From Flavobacteriaceae bacterium (GTDB lineage Bacteria > Bacteroidota > Bacteroidia > Flavobacteriales > Flavobacteriaceae), in the NCBI GenBank assembly GCA_013001365.1, contig JABDMQ010000304.1, positions 1 to 13,376 of the forward strand: 13,376 nt of DNA, in the 5' to 3' direction. Position numbers and translations under genes: made by a program. Under the pieces are notes generated by a model. That model did not search any database and was not told where the DNA came from. It was given only the letters and a program-made list of their open reading frames with translations. Shown one piece after another: positions 6,128 to 13,376 of this stretch; the stretch's first letter is position 1, and every line of letters starts with the position of its first letter.

Positions 6128-7342
6128 ATGAGATTACATAGGAATTTATGTTTTGCGGTGATCGATGGACTCACACTGATCTTCAATGAAGGAAAATATG
6201 CCGACAAGGTTGTACAACAGCTATTGAAACGCGATAAACGCTGGGGAAGTCGCGACCGCGGATTCATAGCTGAAACTACATACGATATCGTTAGATGGAA
6301 GCGTCTCTATGCCGAAATCGCAGAAGTAAAAGAACCTTTTAAACGTGATGATCTCTGGCGTATTTTTGCAGTTTGGGCTACTCTTAAAGGAATTAAATTA
6401 CCAGACTGGAAATACTTCGAAAATACACCTACCCGCCGAATAAAAGGTAGGTTTGATGAACTGATCAAAACTAGAAAATTCAAGGAATCGATTCCTGATT
6501 GGCTGGATGATCTGGGAGTAGAAGAATTGGGAGAAGATTTATGGACCAAAGAAATCGCTTCGTTAAACCATCAGGCGGAGGTTATCCTTAGGGTCAACAC
6601 CTTAAAAACGACCAAGGAAAAACTTCAAGCAGAATTATTTGACTTAGATATAGAAACTGAGTTCATCAAAGGATATCCAAATGCTCTTAAATTATTAGAA
6701 CGCACCAATGTTTTTACCACTGAAGCCTTCAAGAACGGACTTTTTGAAGTACAGGATGCGTCTTCTCAACTTGTGGCAGAGTTTTTGGACGTAAAACCAG
6801 GTATGCGTGTTGTCGATGCCTGCGCAGGTGCAGGTGGGAAAACTTTGCATTTGGCAGCACTAATGGAAAACAAAGGACAAATAATTGCTTTGGACATCTA
6901 TGACAACAAACTCAAGGAGTTAAAGCGCAGAGCGCGTAGGAATGGCGCTCATAATATCGAACCACGTCATATCGAATCGACCAAGGTGATCAAGAAACTT
7001 TACAATAAGGCAGATCGCGTCCTGATTGATGCACCATGTTCTGGTCTTGGCGTCCTAAAAAGAAATCCAGATGCTAAATGGAAACTGGACCCAGAATTTT
7101 TGAGTCGAGTTAAGCAAACTCAGCAAGAAATTTTGCAGAAATATTCAAGAATGGTGAAGGATGGTGGGAAACTCGTTTATGCAACATGTTCCATTCTTCC
7201 TTCTGAGAATCAAGAACAAGTTAAGTCTTTTTTAACATCAGATTCTGGAAAAGAGTTTACCTTTATAGAAGAGAAAGTCATCTTGTCGCATAAAACAGGA
7301 TATGATGGATTCTATATGGCTTTAATGCAACGAAAACAATAA
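6128..7342 (+). CDS. RsmB/NOP-type SAM-dependent RNA m5C methyltransferase
   Basis: A 404-residue cytoplasmic RNA cytosine-5 methyltransferase, probably acting on rRNA. The N-terminal ~140 residues form the helical region typical of RsmB-like proteins (RGFIAETTYDIVRWKRLY). The catalytic domain begins near DASSQLVAEFL. The SAM-binding motif I is DACAGAGGKT starting at D230. The two cysteines of the Nop2/Sun family are both present: C304 in DAPCSGLG (the catalytic nucleophile region is motif VI) and C354 in ATCSILPSENQ (motif IV pair). The ATG at 6128 is the first in frame and follows a -7 box closely. The endonuclease I gene starts five bases after the stop, indicating co-transcription. The target base (16S C967 by analogy with RsmB, or another site) is not determined by the sequence. 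Confidence 0.93.
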   Translation: MRLHRNLCFAVIDGLTLIFNEGKYADKVVQQLLKRDKRWGSRDRGFIAETTYDIVRWKRLYAEIAEVKEPFKRDDLWRIFAVWATLKGIKLPDWKYFENTPTRRIKGRFDELIKTRKFKESIPDWLDDLGVEELGEDLWTKEIASLNHQAEVILRVNTLKTTKEKLQAELFDLDIETEFIKGYPNALKLLERTNVFTTEAFKNGLFEVQDASSQLVAEFLDVKPGMRVVDACAGAGGKTLHLAALMENKGQIIALDIYDNKLKELKRRARRNGAHNIEPRHIESTKVIKKLYNKADRVLIDAPCSGLGVLKRNPDAKWKLDPEFLSRVKQTQQEILQKYSRMVKDGGKLVYATCSILPSENQEQVKSFLTSDSGKEFTFIEEKVILSHKTGYDGFYMALMQRKQ

Positions 7343-7347
7343 CCCAA

Positions 7348-8328
7348 ATGAAACAAAGCTACTTTTTATTTTTATTGGTCACCTCTCTTGGTTTTGGACA
7401 ACTTACGCCTCCTGCTGAGTTGCAAGTCTATTACAGTGATGTCGATTTCAATTTAACTGGCGCCCAGCTTTATGATGATCTGGCGGTTGAGACCATCGCC
7501 AAACATACTACCTTATTGGCTTATTCAGAGCGTCATGATTATTTATATGATGCCGATGAGGATTTATCGAATGCAGCAAATGTCATTCTAATGTATACCG
7601 GTGAAAGTAGAAGTGACGATGAATGGCTTTCTGGCAATAATCCTAATGTAACGCAAACTTTCAATACAGAACACGTGTATCCGCAATCACTTATTGGCAA
7701 TACGGCCAAGGGCGATCTGCATCATTTAAGAAGCTGTGACATTTCTATTAATTCTGATAGGGGAAGTAATCCGTTCGCTGCTGGTTCGGGTGCATATGAA
7801 AACCTCGGTACGGCATGGTTTCCTGGCGATGAATGGAAAGGAGATGTTGCGCGTATGATTATGTACCTGAATTTAAGGTATACCGAACCATTTGAAGATG
7901 TTGGCAGTCTTGCACTCTTCTTGCAATGGAATGCCGACGATCCAGTTTCTCCTTTCGAAGAAAACCGGAACAGTGTCATTAGTGCCGCTCAAGGTGTTCG
8001 GAACCCATTTATCGACAATCCATACATTGCTACAGTGATCTGGGGTGGTCCAGCTGCTCAGGATTCATGGAACACTCTTTCGGTTGCTGACATCGATCAA
8101 GAAACAATCAAGGTATTTCCTAATCCTGTATCTGGAAACAAGATATACTTTGAGTATGGCAAGTCAATTGAAATAAGTATTTACGATGTATTGGGTAAAC
8201 TTGTATTAAAATCGTCTGTAAGCAATACAATGAACAATGTCGATATATCTTCATTACGAGAAGGAATTTATATTCTCAAAATGAAATCAGACTCCGGGAC
8301 GACCACAAAAAAACTGATACGACAATAA
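7348..8328 (+). CDS. Secreted endonuclease I with T9SS C-terminal sorting domain
   Basis: A 326-residue exported nuclease of the endonuclease I (NucM/Vvn/EndA) family. Residues 1-18 form a signal peptide (MKQSYFLFLLVTSLGFG, then Q). The nuclease core carries NTEHVYPQS with E108 and H109, GDLHHLRSCD at 122-131 and NSDRGSNPF with N135; by comparison with Vvn, H109 is the likely general base and E108/N135 metal ligands. The last ~70 residues, from VFPNP near 256 through LREGIYILK to KKLIRQ, are a type A T9SS sorting domain, so the enzyme should cross the outer membrane and be released or attached outside. The likely job is extracellular nucleic acid degradation for phosphate or nucleosides. It follows the methyltransferase gene with a five-base gap and is closed by a terminator. 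Confidence 0.94.
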   Translation: MKQSYFLFLLVTSLGFGQLTPPAELQVYYSDVDFNLTGAQLYDDLAVETIAKHTTLLAYSERHDYLYDADEDLSNAANVILMYTGESRSDDEWLSGNNPNVTQTFNTEHVYPQSLIGNTAKGDLHHLRSCDISINSDRGSNPFAAGSGAYENLGTAWFPGDEWKGDVARMIMYLNLRYTEPFEDVGSLALFLQWNADDPVSPFEENRNSVISAAQGVRNPFIDNPYIATVIWGGPAAQDSWNTLSVADIDQETIKVFPNPVSGNKIYFEYGKSIEISIYDVLGKLVLKSSVSNTMNNVDISSLREGIYILKMKSDSGTTTKKLIRQ

Positions 8329-8334
8329 CTACTC

Positions 8335-8361
8335 AAGCGGCTCGATCAAGTCGCTTTTTTT
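8335..8361 (+). terminator. Intrinsic terminator after the endonuclease gene
   Basis: AAGCGGCT (8335-8342) pairs with AGTCGCTT (8349-8356) with one G-U pair and a 6-base loop; seven T run from 8355 to 8361. It begins seven bases after the stop codon. Confidence 0.88.
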
Positions 8362-8378
8362 ATGTTCAAAAAATAGTG

Positions 8379-8395
8379 GATAACTCATGGTTATC
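8379..8395. repeat. Short inverted repeat upstream of the purL promoter
   Basis: GATAAC (8379-8384), five bases, GTTATC (8390-8395): perfect 6-base arms about 56 bases before the predicted purL start. It could be a regulator site. It matches no purine operator that I recognise and could be chance. Confidence 0.3.
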
Positions 8396-8431
8396 GCGAT
8401 CGAAATCTGAAATAATTACGCCGAAAAATAG

Positions 8432-8439
8432 TAAATTTG
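8432..8439 (+). promoter_or_regulatory. TAnnTTTG -7 box before purL
   Basis: TAAATTTG fits the Bacteroidota -7 element and predicts a start near 8443 and a leader of about 27 bases to the ATG at 8470. No clear -33 TTTG is visible 17-23 bases upstream. No riboswitch-like structure fits in this short leader. Confidence 0.55.
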
Positions 8440-8469
8440 GGCTTTCAAGAATTCAATAATTAATTCCTA

Positions 8470-11400
8470 ATGATCCATTTCTTCGGAAACCAAAACAGCA
8501 AGGTCTTTGCTGTTCAAACAGAAAAAGAGCTATCCCCAGAAACAGTTTCGAAATTAATATGGCTCTTTGGGAATCAACCTAAGATAGAACAGGCATCATT
8601 AGATGCTTTTTTTGTTGGTCCTCGTGCAGCTATGATCACCCCATGGAGTACGAACGCTGTTGAGATCACCCAAAACATGGGAATCACTGGTATCATTAGA
8701 ATTGAAGAATTCGAGGCAATCGATGAGGATTTCCATGAATTTGATTCAATGATTTCAGAGAAATATAGAGGCCTGAATCAAGAATCTTTTACGATAAACA
8801 TTCAGCCTGAGCCAATAATGGATATTGTAGATATTGCCTCATATAATAATCAAGAAGGACTGGCTTTAAACGATGAAGAAATAAGATATCTTGAAAATGT
8901 TGCAAAAAGAATTGGAAGGCCACTAACGGATTCAGAGGTTTTTGGATTTTCCCAGGTCAATAGCGAGCATTGTAGGCATAAAATTTTTAACGGCACCTTT
9001 ATTATTGATGGTAATGAAAAACCTAGCTCTCTATTCAAGTTGATCAAGGAAACTTCCAAGCAGCATCCCAATGACATCGTTTCTGCTTATAAGGATAATG
9101 TGGCTTTCATAAAAGGGCCAAGAGTTCAACAATTCGCCCCAACACGTGCCGATATACCGGATTACTATAATATAGAAGAATTTGATTCTGTTATTTCCTT
9201 GAAAGCAGAAACACATAATTTTCCAACGACCGTCGAACCCTTTAATGGTGCTGCAACCGGTTCTGGCGGAGAAATTCGAGATAGACTGGCTGGAGGTAAA
9301 GGATCCATTCCGCTTGCAGGAACAGCAGTATATATGACATCCTATTCAAGACTCGAAAAGGACAGGCCTTGGGAGCAGAAATTCGAAGCGAGGGAATGGC
9401 TTTATCAAACACCCATTGAAATCTTGATTAAGGCATCGAACGGTGCATCCGATTTTGGTAATAAATTCGGTCAGCCACTCATATGTGGTTCTGTATTGAC
9501 TTTTGAGCATGATGAGAATTCTCGTAAACTTGGTTATGACAAGGTCATTATGCAGGCTGGTGGAATAGGGTATGCCAAGGCAGCCCAAGCATTAAAGGAC
9601 AAACCTGAGAAAGGAGATAAGATCGTCATACTTGGTGGAGAAAACTACCGCATTGGTATGGGTGGTGCCGCAGTCTCTAGTGCAGATACAGGAGAGTTTT
9701 CTTCGGGCATAGAGTTAAACGCAGTCCAGAGATCTAATCCAGAAATGCAAAAACGAGCGGCAAACGCCATTAGGGGAATGGTCGAGAGCGAAGAAAATTT
9801 CATTGTATCAATTCATGATCACGGAGCTGGAGGACATCTCAATTGTCTTTCGGAATTAGTAGAAGAAACTGGGGGCAAGATCGATCTCGATCAATTACCG
9901 ATTGGCGACCCTACCCTTTCTGCTAAAGAGGTCATCGGTAATGAATCCCAAGAGCGAATGGGATTGGTAATTTCTGAATCTCATAAAGATATTCTAAGTA
10001 AAATTGCTGAGCGAGAGCGCTCGCCAATGTATGAAGTCGGTGAAGTTACAGGTGATGATCGTTTTACTTTCGAAAGTAGCACAAAAGGTGATAAACCAAT
10101 GGATCTCGCTTTAGAGGATATGTTTGGGAGCTCGCCGAAAACGATCATGAAAGACATTTCCGTTAAACTGACCTATGATAGTTTATCTTATGATTCCAAT
10201 GAATTCTATGACTATCTCGATCAAGTTCTTCAACTGGAGGCAGTAGCATGCAAAGATTGGCTTACAAACAAGGTGGACCGCTGTGTTGGCGGCAAAGTTG
10301 CCAAGCAACAATGTGCAGGCCCTTTGCAATTGCCATTGAATAATGTTGGGGTCATGGCGCTCGATTTTAATGGAAAAGAAGGAATTGCAACATCCATTGG
10401 ACATTCACCTGTTTCTGGTCTGATCGATCCTGTAGCTGGAAGTCGCAATAGTATTACCGAAGCACTGACCAATATTGTTTGGGCACCATTAAAGGATGGA
10501 TTGAAAAGTGTATCTCTTTCTGCCAATTGGATGTGGCCATGCAACAATAAAGGTGAAGATGCGAGATTATATCAAGCCGTGCAGGCAATTTCCGATTTTG
10601 CCATTGGCCTTGGGATCAATGTACCCACTGGAAAGGATTCCCTATCCATGAAACAGAAATACCCAAATGAAGAAGTTATTGCTCCAGGCACAGTGGTTAT
10701 TTCAGCCGCTGCAAATTGCTCAGACATTAAAAAAGTCGTTGAACCGGTTTTCAATAAAAAAGGAGGCGACATATATTATATCAATTGGTCTCAGGATGAT
10801 TATAAACTAGGCGGAAGTTCATTTGCTCAAATTAATAACAAAATTGGTACGGAGGCGCCTTTAGTAAAGAGTGCCGAATATACTAAGACCGTATTCAATT
10901 CGATACAAGATCTCCTTAAGGACGAACAAATTCTTGCAGGACATGATGTGTCTTCTGGCGGCCTGATTACCACATTACTTGAAATGTGCTTTGCCGACAA
11001 CAATCTAGGTGCAGAATTGGATATCTCAGGTTTTAATGAAAAAGATTCCATTAAAGCATTATTTGCTGAGAATTCTGGAATTGTCTTTCAAGCAAAAGAC
11101 AGTTCTATCGAAAATACGTTGAAAGCTTCAGGACTAGAATTCATCAAAATCGGTAAGGTCACTGAAGGCGATATCTTAAGTATCATAAACCATACTGATG
11201 TTTTTACAATGACCGTATCAAGATTAAGGGATATGTGGTTCAGGACCTCTTACCTTCTTGACGATAAACAAACTGCAAAAGGTTTAGCTGAAGAGCGATT
11301 CAAGAATTATAAGAATCAGCCTTTAAAATATGTGCTTCCAGGACATTTTACAGGAGCATTGCCTAAGATTGACTCAAGCAAATCGCGCCCTAAGGCTGCG

Positions 11401-12132
11401 GTAATAAGAGAAAAAGGAAGTAACTCCGAACGAGAAATGGCAAATGCAATGTACTTGGCAGGTTTCGACGTAAAGGATGTTCACATGACAGATCTAATCA
11501 GTGGTCGCGAAACATTGGATGACATACAATTTGTAGGAGCTGTTGGAGGATTTTCGAATTCTGACGTCCTAGGATCCGCAAAAGGCTGGGCAGGTGCATT
11601 TAAATACAATGAAAAGGCTAGAACAGCTTTAAGGAAATTTTTCGATAGAGGCGATACATTGTCCGTTGGAATCTGTAATGGCTGTCAACTATGGATGGAA
11701 CTTGATCTTGTCAATCCGGATCATGAAGTTCATGGGAAAATGACCTATAATGATTCTGGTAAACATGAAAGCTCGTTTACTTCTGTTAAAATTCAAGAGA
11801 ACGATTCCATAATGCTTTCGTCTCTCGCCGGATCCACATTAGGAGTATGGATAAGTCATGGTGAAGGTAAATTTAAGTTGCCTAATTCAGAAGACCAATA
11901 TCATATCGTGGCGAAATATGCCTATGAGGATTATCCTCATAACCCGAATGGATCAGACTTCAATACCGCAATGATGTGCGATAAATCCGGACGACACCTT
12001 GTAACCATGCCGCATATTGAACGGTCAATATTCCAGTGGAATTGGGCCCATTATCCAGATCAGAGAAAGGACAAGGTATCACCTTGGCTTGAGGCATTCA
12101 TCAATGCTAGGAAATGGATTGAGAAAAAATAA
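8470..12132 (+). CDS. purL: Phosphoribosylformylglycinamidine synthase, fused large type
   Basis: FGAM synthase catalyses the fourth step of de novo purine synthesis: FGAR + glutamine + ATP gives FGAM + glutamate + ADP. At 1220 residues it is the large single-chain form (PurL and PurQ fused), slightly shorter than the E. coli enzyme, which is normal for Bacteroidota. In order: N-terminal PurS-like domain (about 1-140); linker plus first ATPase half with SQVNSEHCRHKIFNG near 157-172 and ETHNFPTTVEPFNGAATG near 249; DHGAGGHLNCLSELVEE near 453; second half with PTGKDSLSMKQKY near 719 and HDVSSGGL near 825; and a class I glutaminase domain from about 975 starting AAVIREKGSNSERE. The glutaminase triad is visible as C1069 (GICNGCQ), H1182 and E1184 (MPHIERS). 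The gene stands alone, with a -7 box just upstream and no obvious frameshift. Confidence 0.97.
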   Translation: MIHFFGNQNSKVFAVQTEKELSPETVSKLIWLFGNQPKIEQASLDAFFVGPRAAMITPWSTNAVEITQNMGITGIIRIEEFEAIDEDFHEFDSMISEKYRGLNQESFTINIQPEPIMDIVDIASYNNQEGLALNDEEIRYLENVAKRIGRPLTDSEVFGFSQVNSEHCRHKIFNGTFIIDGNEKPSSLFKLIKETSKQHPNDIVSAYKDNVAFIKGPRVQQFAPTRADIPDYYNIEEFDSVISLKAETHNFPTTVEPFNGAATGSGGEIRDRLAGGKGSIPLAGTAVYMTSYSRLEKDRPWEQKFEAREWLYQTPIEILIKASNGASDFGNKFGQPLICGSVLTFEHDENSRKLGYDKVIMQAGGIGYAKAAQALKDKPEKGDKIVILGGENYRIGMGGAAVSSADTGEFSSGIELNAVQRSNPEMQKRAANAIRGMVESEENFIVSIHDHGAGGHLNCLSELVEETGGKIDLDQLPIGDPTLSAKEVIGNESQERMGLVISESHKDILSKIAERERSPMYEVGEVTGDDRFTFESSTKGDKPMDLALEDMFGSSPKTIMKDISVKLTYDSLSYDSNEFYDYLDQVLQLEAVACKDWLTNKVDRCVGGKVAKQQCAGPLQLPLNNVGVMALDFNGKEGIATSIGHSPVSGLIDPVAGSRNSITEALTNIVWAPLKDGLKSVSLSANWMWPCNNKGEDARLYQAVQAISDFAIGLGINVPTGKDSLSMKQKYPNEEVIAPGTVVISAAANCSDIKKVVEPVFNKKGGDIYYINWSQDDYKLGGSSFAQINNKIGTEAPLVKSAEYTKTVFNSIQDLLKDEQILAGHDVSSGGLITTLLEMCFADNNLGAELDISGFNEKDSIKALFAENSGIVFQAKDSSIENTLKASGLEFIKIGKVTEGDILSIINHTDVFTMTVSRLRDMWFRTSYLLDDKQTAKGLAEERFKNYKNQPLKYVLPGHFTGALPKIDSSKSRPKAAVIREKGSNSEREMANAMYLAGFDVKDVHMTDLISGRETLDDIQFVGAVGGFSNSDVLGSAKGWAGAFKYNEKARTALRKFFDRGDTLSVGICNGCQLWMELDLVNPDHEVHGKMTYNDSGKHESSFTSVKIQENDSIMLSSLAGSTLGVWISHGEGKFKLPNSEDQYHIVAKYAYEDYPHNPNGSDFNTAMMCDKSGRHLVTMPHIERSIFQWNWAHYPDQRKDKVSPWLEAFINARKWIEKK

Positions 12133-12149
12133 TCCGTGTATTTAGATGT

Positions 12150-12167
12150 AAGTATTTTTACTTTTTT
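12150..12167 (+). terminator. Weak possible terminator after purL
   Basis: AAGTA (12150-12154) and TACTT (12159-12163) form a 5-bp AT-only stem with a TTTT loop, followed by T to 12167. The stem is weak, so readthrough into the AraC-family gene is possible. Confidence 0.3.
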
Positions 12168-12176
12168 ATGAAATAG

Positions 12177-12208
12177 TTTCCTACAACTTTATTAATTCAT
12201 TACTTTAG
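12177..12208 (+). promoter_or_regulatory. Possible promoter of the AraC-family gene
   Basis: TTTC (12177-12180), a 20-base spacer and TACTTTAG (12201-12208) differ from TTTG/TAnnTTTG by one base each. The spacing to the ATG at 12227 suits a short leader. Confidence 0.35.
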
Positions 12209-12226
12209 TCCTCATTAACCTTCACT

Positions 12227-13039
12227 ATGAAATTAGACTATTTCGAAAGTAGCTGTCCAAGCCTAATTGAGGAATTCTATAGACTTTCATTATCTAGCGA
12301 AGATCTTACGTTCAAATCAACTCTAATGCCTCAAGGCGTTTTGCATCTCACCTATAATTTCGGCAAGCGACAAAAGGCAGTCATTAATGATAGGGAGTTT
12401 CAACTTAAAGGATTAATGTTAACAGGCCAATTCATGCATTCGTATCAATTCATTGCCGATTGCACTGGTACTTCGTTAGGTTTGAGCCTTCATCCAACAG
12501 CGTTACATAAAATGACGAATATGGATATCTCTCAACTTGAGAATGGTCACCATCGCCTAAAGGATATCAATAAAGAACTCTATGAACGATTGAATCCTTT
12601 ATTTGAGCAATATGGTCTTGATGGTGATATGGAATGGTTAATTAAAAAAATAGATTCTTTACTTAAGAGCCATGGGCTTACCGTCAATAAACAAACCAAA
12701 TACATTGACAAGGCCATAGATATGATACGGGAAAAAGAAGGAATGCTGAATATTGAGGACCTTTTGCAAATAACTAATGTTAGTCAGAAAACACTAGAAA
12801 CCCAATTCAAGAAAATTGTTGGATTAACCCCTGGAAAGTATATTAGACTAATTCGATTTCTTCATCTAATGAAGAAGTATGAAAGTGATGAAATAAGCAT
12901 TAAAGACCTAATTTACATGTACGATTATTATGATCATTCTCATTTTACAAAGGATTTTAAAATGTACATGCACGAAACCCCGAGATCTTATTTCAAGAAA
13001 GACTATCCGTTGGTTAGAGAAATATTGATGAAAACTTAA
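12227..13039 (+). CDS. AraC-family transcriptional regulator
   Basis: A 270-residue DNA-binding protein. The C-terminal ~100 residues form an AraC/XylS double helix-turn-helix: first HTH around LNIEDLLQITNVSQKTLETQF (about residues 175-195), second around SIKDLIYMYDYYDHSHFTKDF with the family hallmark HETPRSYFKK (about 222-258). The N-terminal ~150 residues resemble the DUF6597-type sensing domain of Bacteroidota AraC regulators (PQGVLHLTYNFGKR, then GLMLTGQF). No membrane segment or signal peptide is present, so it should sense a cytoplasmic effector, which is unknown. It is a single gene between purL and an acyl-CoA synthetase gene; neither neighbour proves its target. The ATG at 12227 has no Shine-Dalgarno, as is usual here. 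Confidence 0.9.
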   Translation: MKLDYFESSCPSLIEEFYRLSLSSEDLTFKSTLMPQGVLHLTYNFGKRQKAVINDREFQLKGLMLTGQFMHSYQFIADCTGTSLGLSLHPTALHKMTNMDISQLENGHHRLKDINKELYERLNPLFEQYGLDGDMEWLIKKIDSLLKSHGLTVNKQTKYIDKAIDMIREKEGMLNIEDLLQITNVSQKTLETQFKKIVGLTPGKYIRLIRFLHLMKKYESDEISIKDLIYMYDYYDHSHFTKDFKMYMHETPRSYFKKDYPLVREILMKT

Positions 13040-13068
13040 TTTCTAATTACGATTATTTACCAAGGTTC

Positions 13069-13085
13069 TAGTCATTTACTGACTA
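13069..13085. repeat. Small inverted repeat in the 3' region of the AraC-family gene
   Basis: TAGTCA (13069-13074) and TGACTA (13080-13085) with a five-base loop. There is no T run, so it is not a terminator by itself. The rest of 13040-13212 shows no gene that I can support. Confidence 0.3.
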
Positions 13086-13212
13086 TATTTACCTGATTAT
13101 CAAACTCGATACATCTAATATTTATTTGGTTATTAAAGGGATGCTAATAAATATTGTTAGTTATAGTTAGATTTATATGATCTTGTTTGATAACACTATC
13201 AATTATTAAGTT

Positions 13213-13246
13213 AAAGGGGCTTTCGTATTCGGAAGCCTCTTTTTTT
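13213..13246 (+). terminator. Strong intrinsic terminator before the acyl-CoA synthetase gene
   Basis: A 13-bp stem pairs 13213-13225 with 13230-13242 (two G-U pairs, loop TATT), followed by T to 13246. It lies 174 bases beyond the AraC-family stop codon, so it either closes a long 3' untranslated region or ends a separate short transcript. Confidence 0.88.
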
Positions 13247-13254
13247 CCATTCAA

Positions 13255-13284
13255 TTTGAATTGCTTTTTAAATTTCATATTTTG
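13255..13284 (+). promoter_or_regulatory. Possible promoter of the acyl-CoA synthetase gene
   Basis: TTTG at 13255-13258 is a perfect -33 element. It is followed after 18 bases by ATATTTTG (13277-13284), an imperfect TAnnTTTG. It lies just past the terminator and about 25 bases before the ATG at 13309. Confidence 0.4.
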
Positions 13285-13308
13285 CATATCTGCTAACTAA
13301 CGAACTAA

Positions 13309-13376
13309 ATGACAGAAATAACAAGACTTTTCGATTTCCCATATTATCAGTTAGAGAAATACAACCTCGATGCTGC
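13309..13376 (+). CDS. Long-chain acyl-CoA synthetase (AMP-binding), N-terminal fragment
   Basis: Only 22 complete codons are inside the window; the gene runs off the 3' edge. The start MTEITRLFDFPYYQLEKYN is the characteristic beginning of Bacteroidota long-chain fatty acid-CoA ligases, which activate fatty acids with ATP and CoA. The AMP-binding motifs lie outside the window, so the call rests on the N-terminus alone. The frame is open to the edge and follows a terminator and a possible promoter, supporting a separate transcription unit. Confidence 0.7.
   Translation, partial: MTEITRLFDFPYYQLEKYNLDA

Noticed and set aside
1..13376. CRISPR array, prophage, transposon or anti-phage system
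   Set aside because: No regularly spaced direct repeats, integrase, transposase or defence-type effector genes are present; all large genes are accounted for by housekeeping or regulatory families.

Overview
The window looks like chromosome of a marine-type member of the Bacteroidota, most likely family Flavobacteriaceae. The DNA is AT-rich. Most genes lack a Shine-Dalgarno sequence. Several gene starts are preceded by the Bacteroidota -7 element TAnnTTTG. One secreted protein ends in a type IX secretion (T9SS) sorting domain, and an ECF sigma / membrane anti-sigma / periplasmic sensor trio of flavobacterial type is present.

Layout: (1) 1-2791, plus strand: 3' part of a phospho-sugar mutase overlapping by one base an MsbA-like ABC exporter half-transporter, closed by a strong terminator. 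(2) 2792-3262: about 470 bases without a convincing protein gene. It holds a strong intrinsic terminator that faces the minus strand, two further perfect hairpins and a minus-strand TAnnTTTG box, which together look like an undescribed small RNA gene of about 127 nt, divergent from the sigma operon. (3) 3263-4971, plus strand: ECF sigma factor, a single-pass probable anti-sigma factor with three 32-residue repeats in its cytoplasmic part, and a small exported sensor-like protein. Two near-identical ECF-type promoters (AAACC-N16-GTCT), one before the sigma gene and one whose -35 overlaps the sigma stop codon, suggest autoregulation with a second, internal promoter for the two downstream genes. 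(4) 4970-6049, minus strand: a lipoprotein with BNR/Asp-box beta-propeller repeats, convergent with the sigma operon and sharing its terminator. (5) 6128-8361, plus strand: an RsmB/NOP-type RNA m5C methyltransferase and a T9SS-exported endonuclease I, five bases apart, then a terminator. (6) 8470-12132: full-length fused PurL. (7) 12227-13039: an AraC-family regulator, followed by a long 3' region and a strong terminator. (8) 13309-13376: the first 22 codons of a long-chain acyl-CoA synthetase-like gene, cut by the window edge.

Most genes are ordinary housekeeping genes. The parts worth attention are the candidate small RNA and the wiring and protein architecture of the ECF sigma operon. All functional assignments come from reading motifs by eye; no database search or folding calculation was run.
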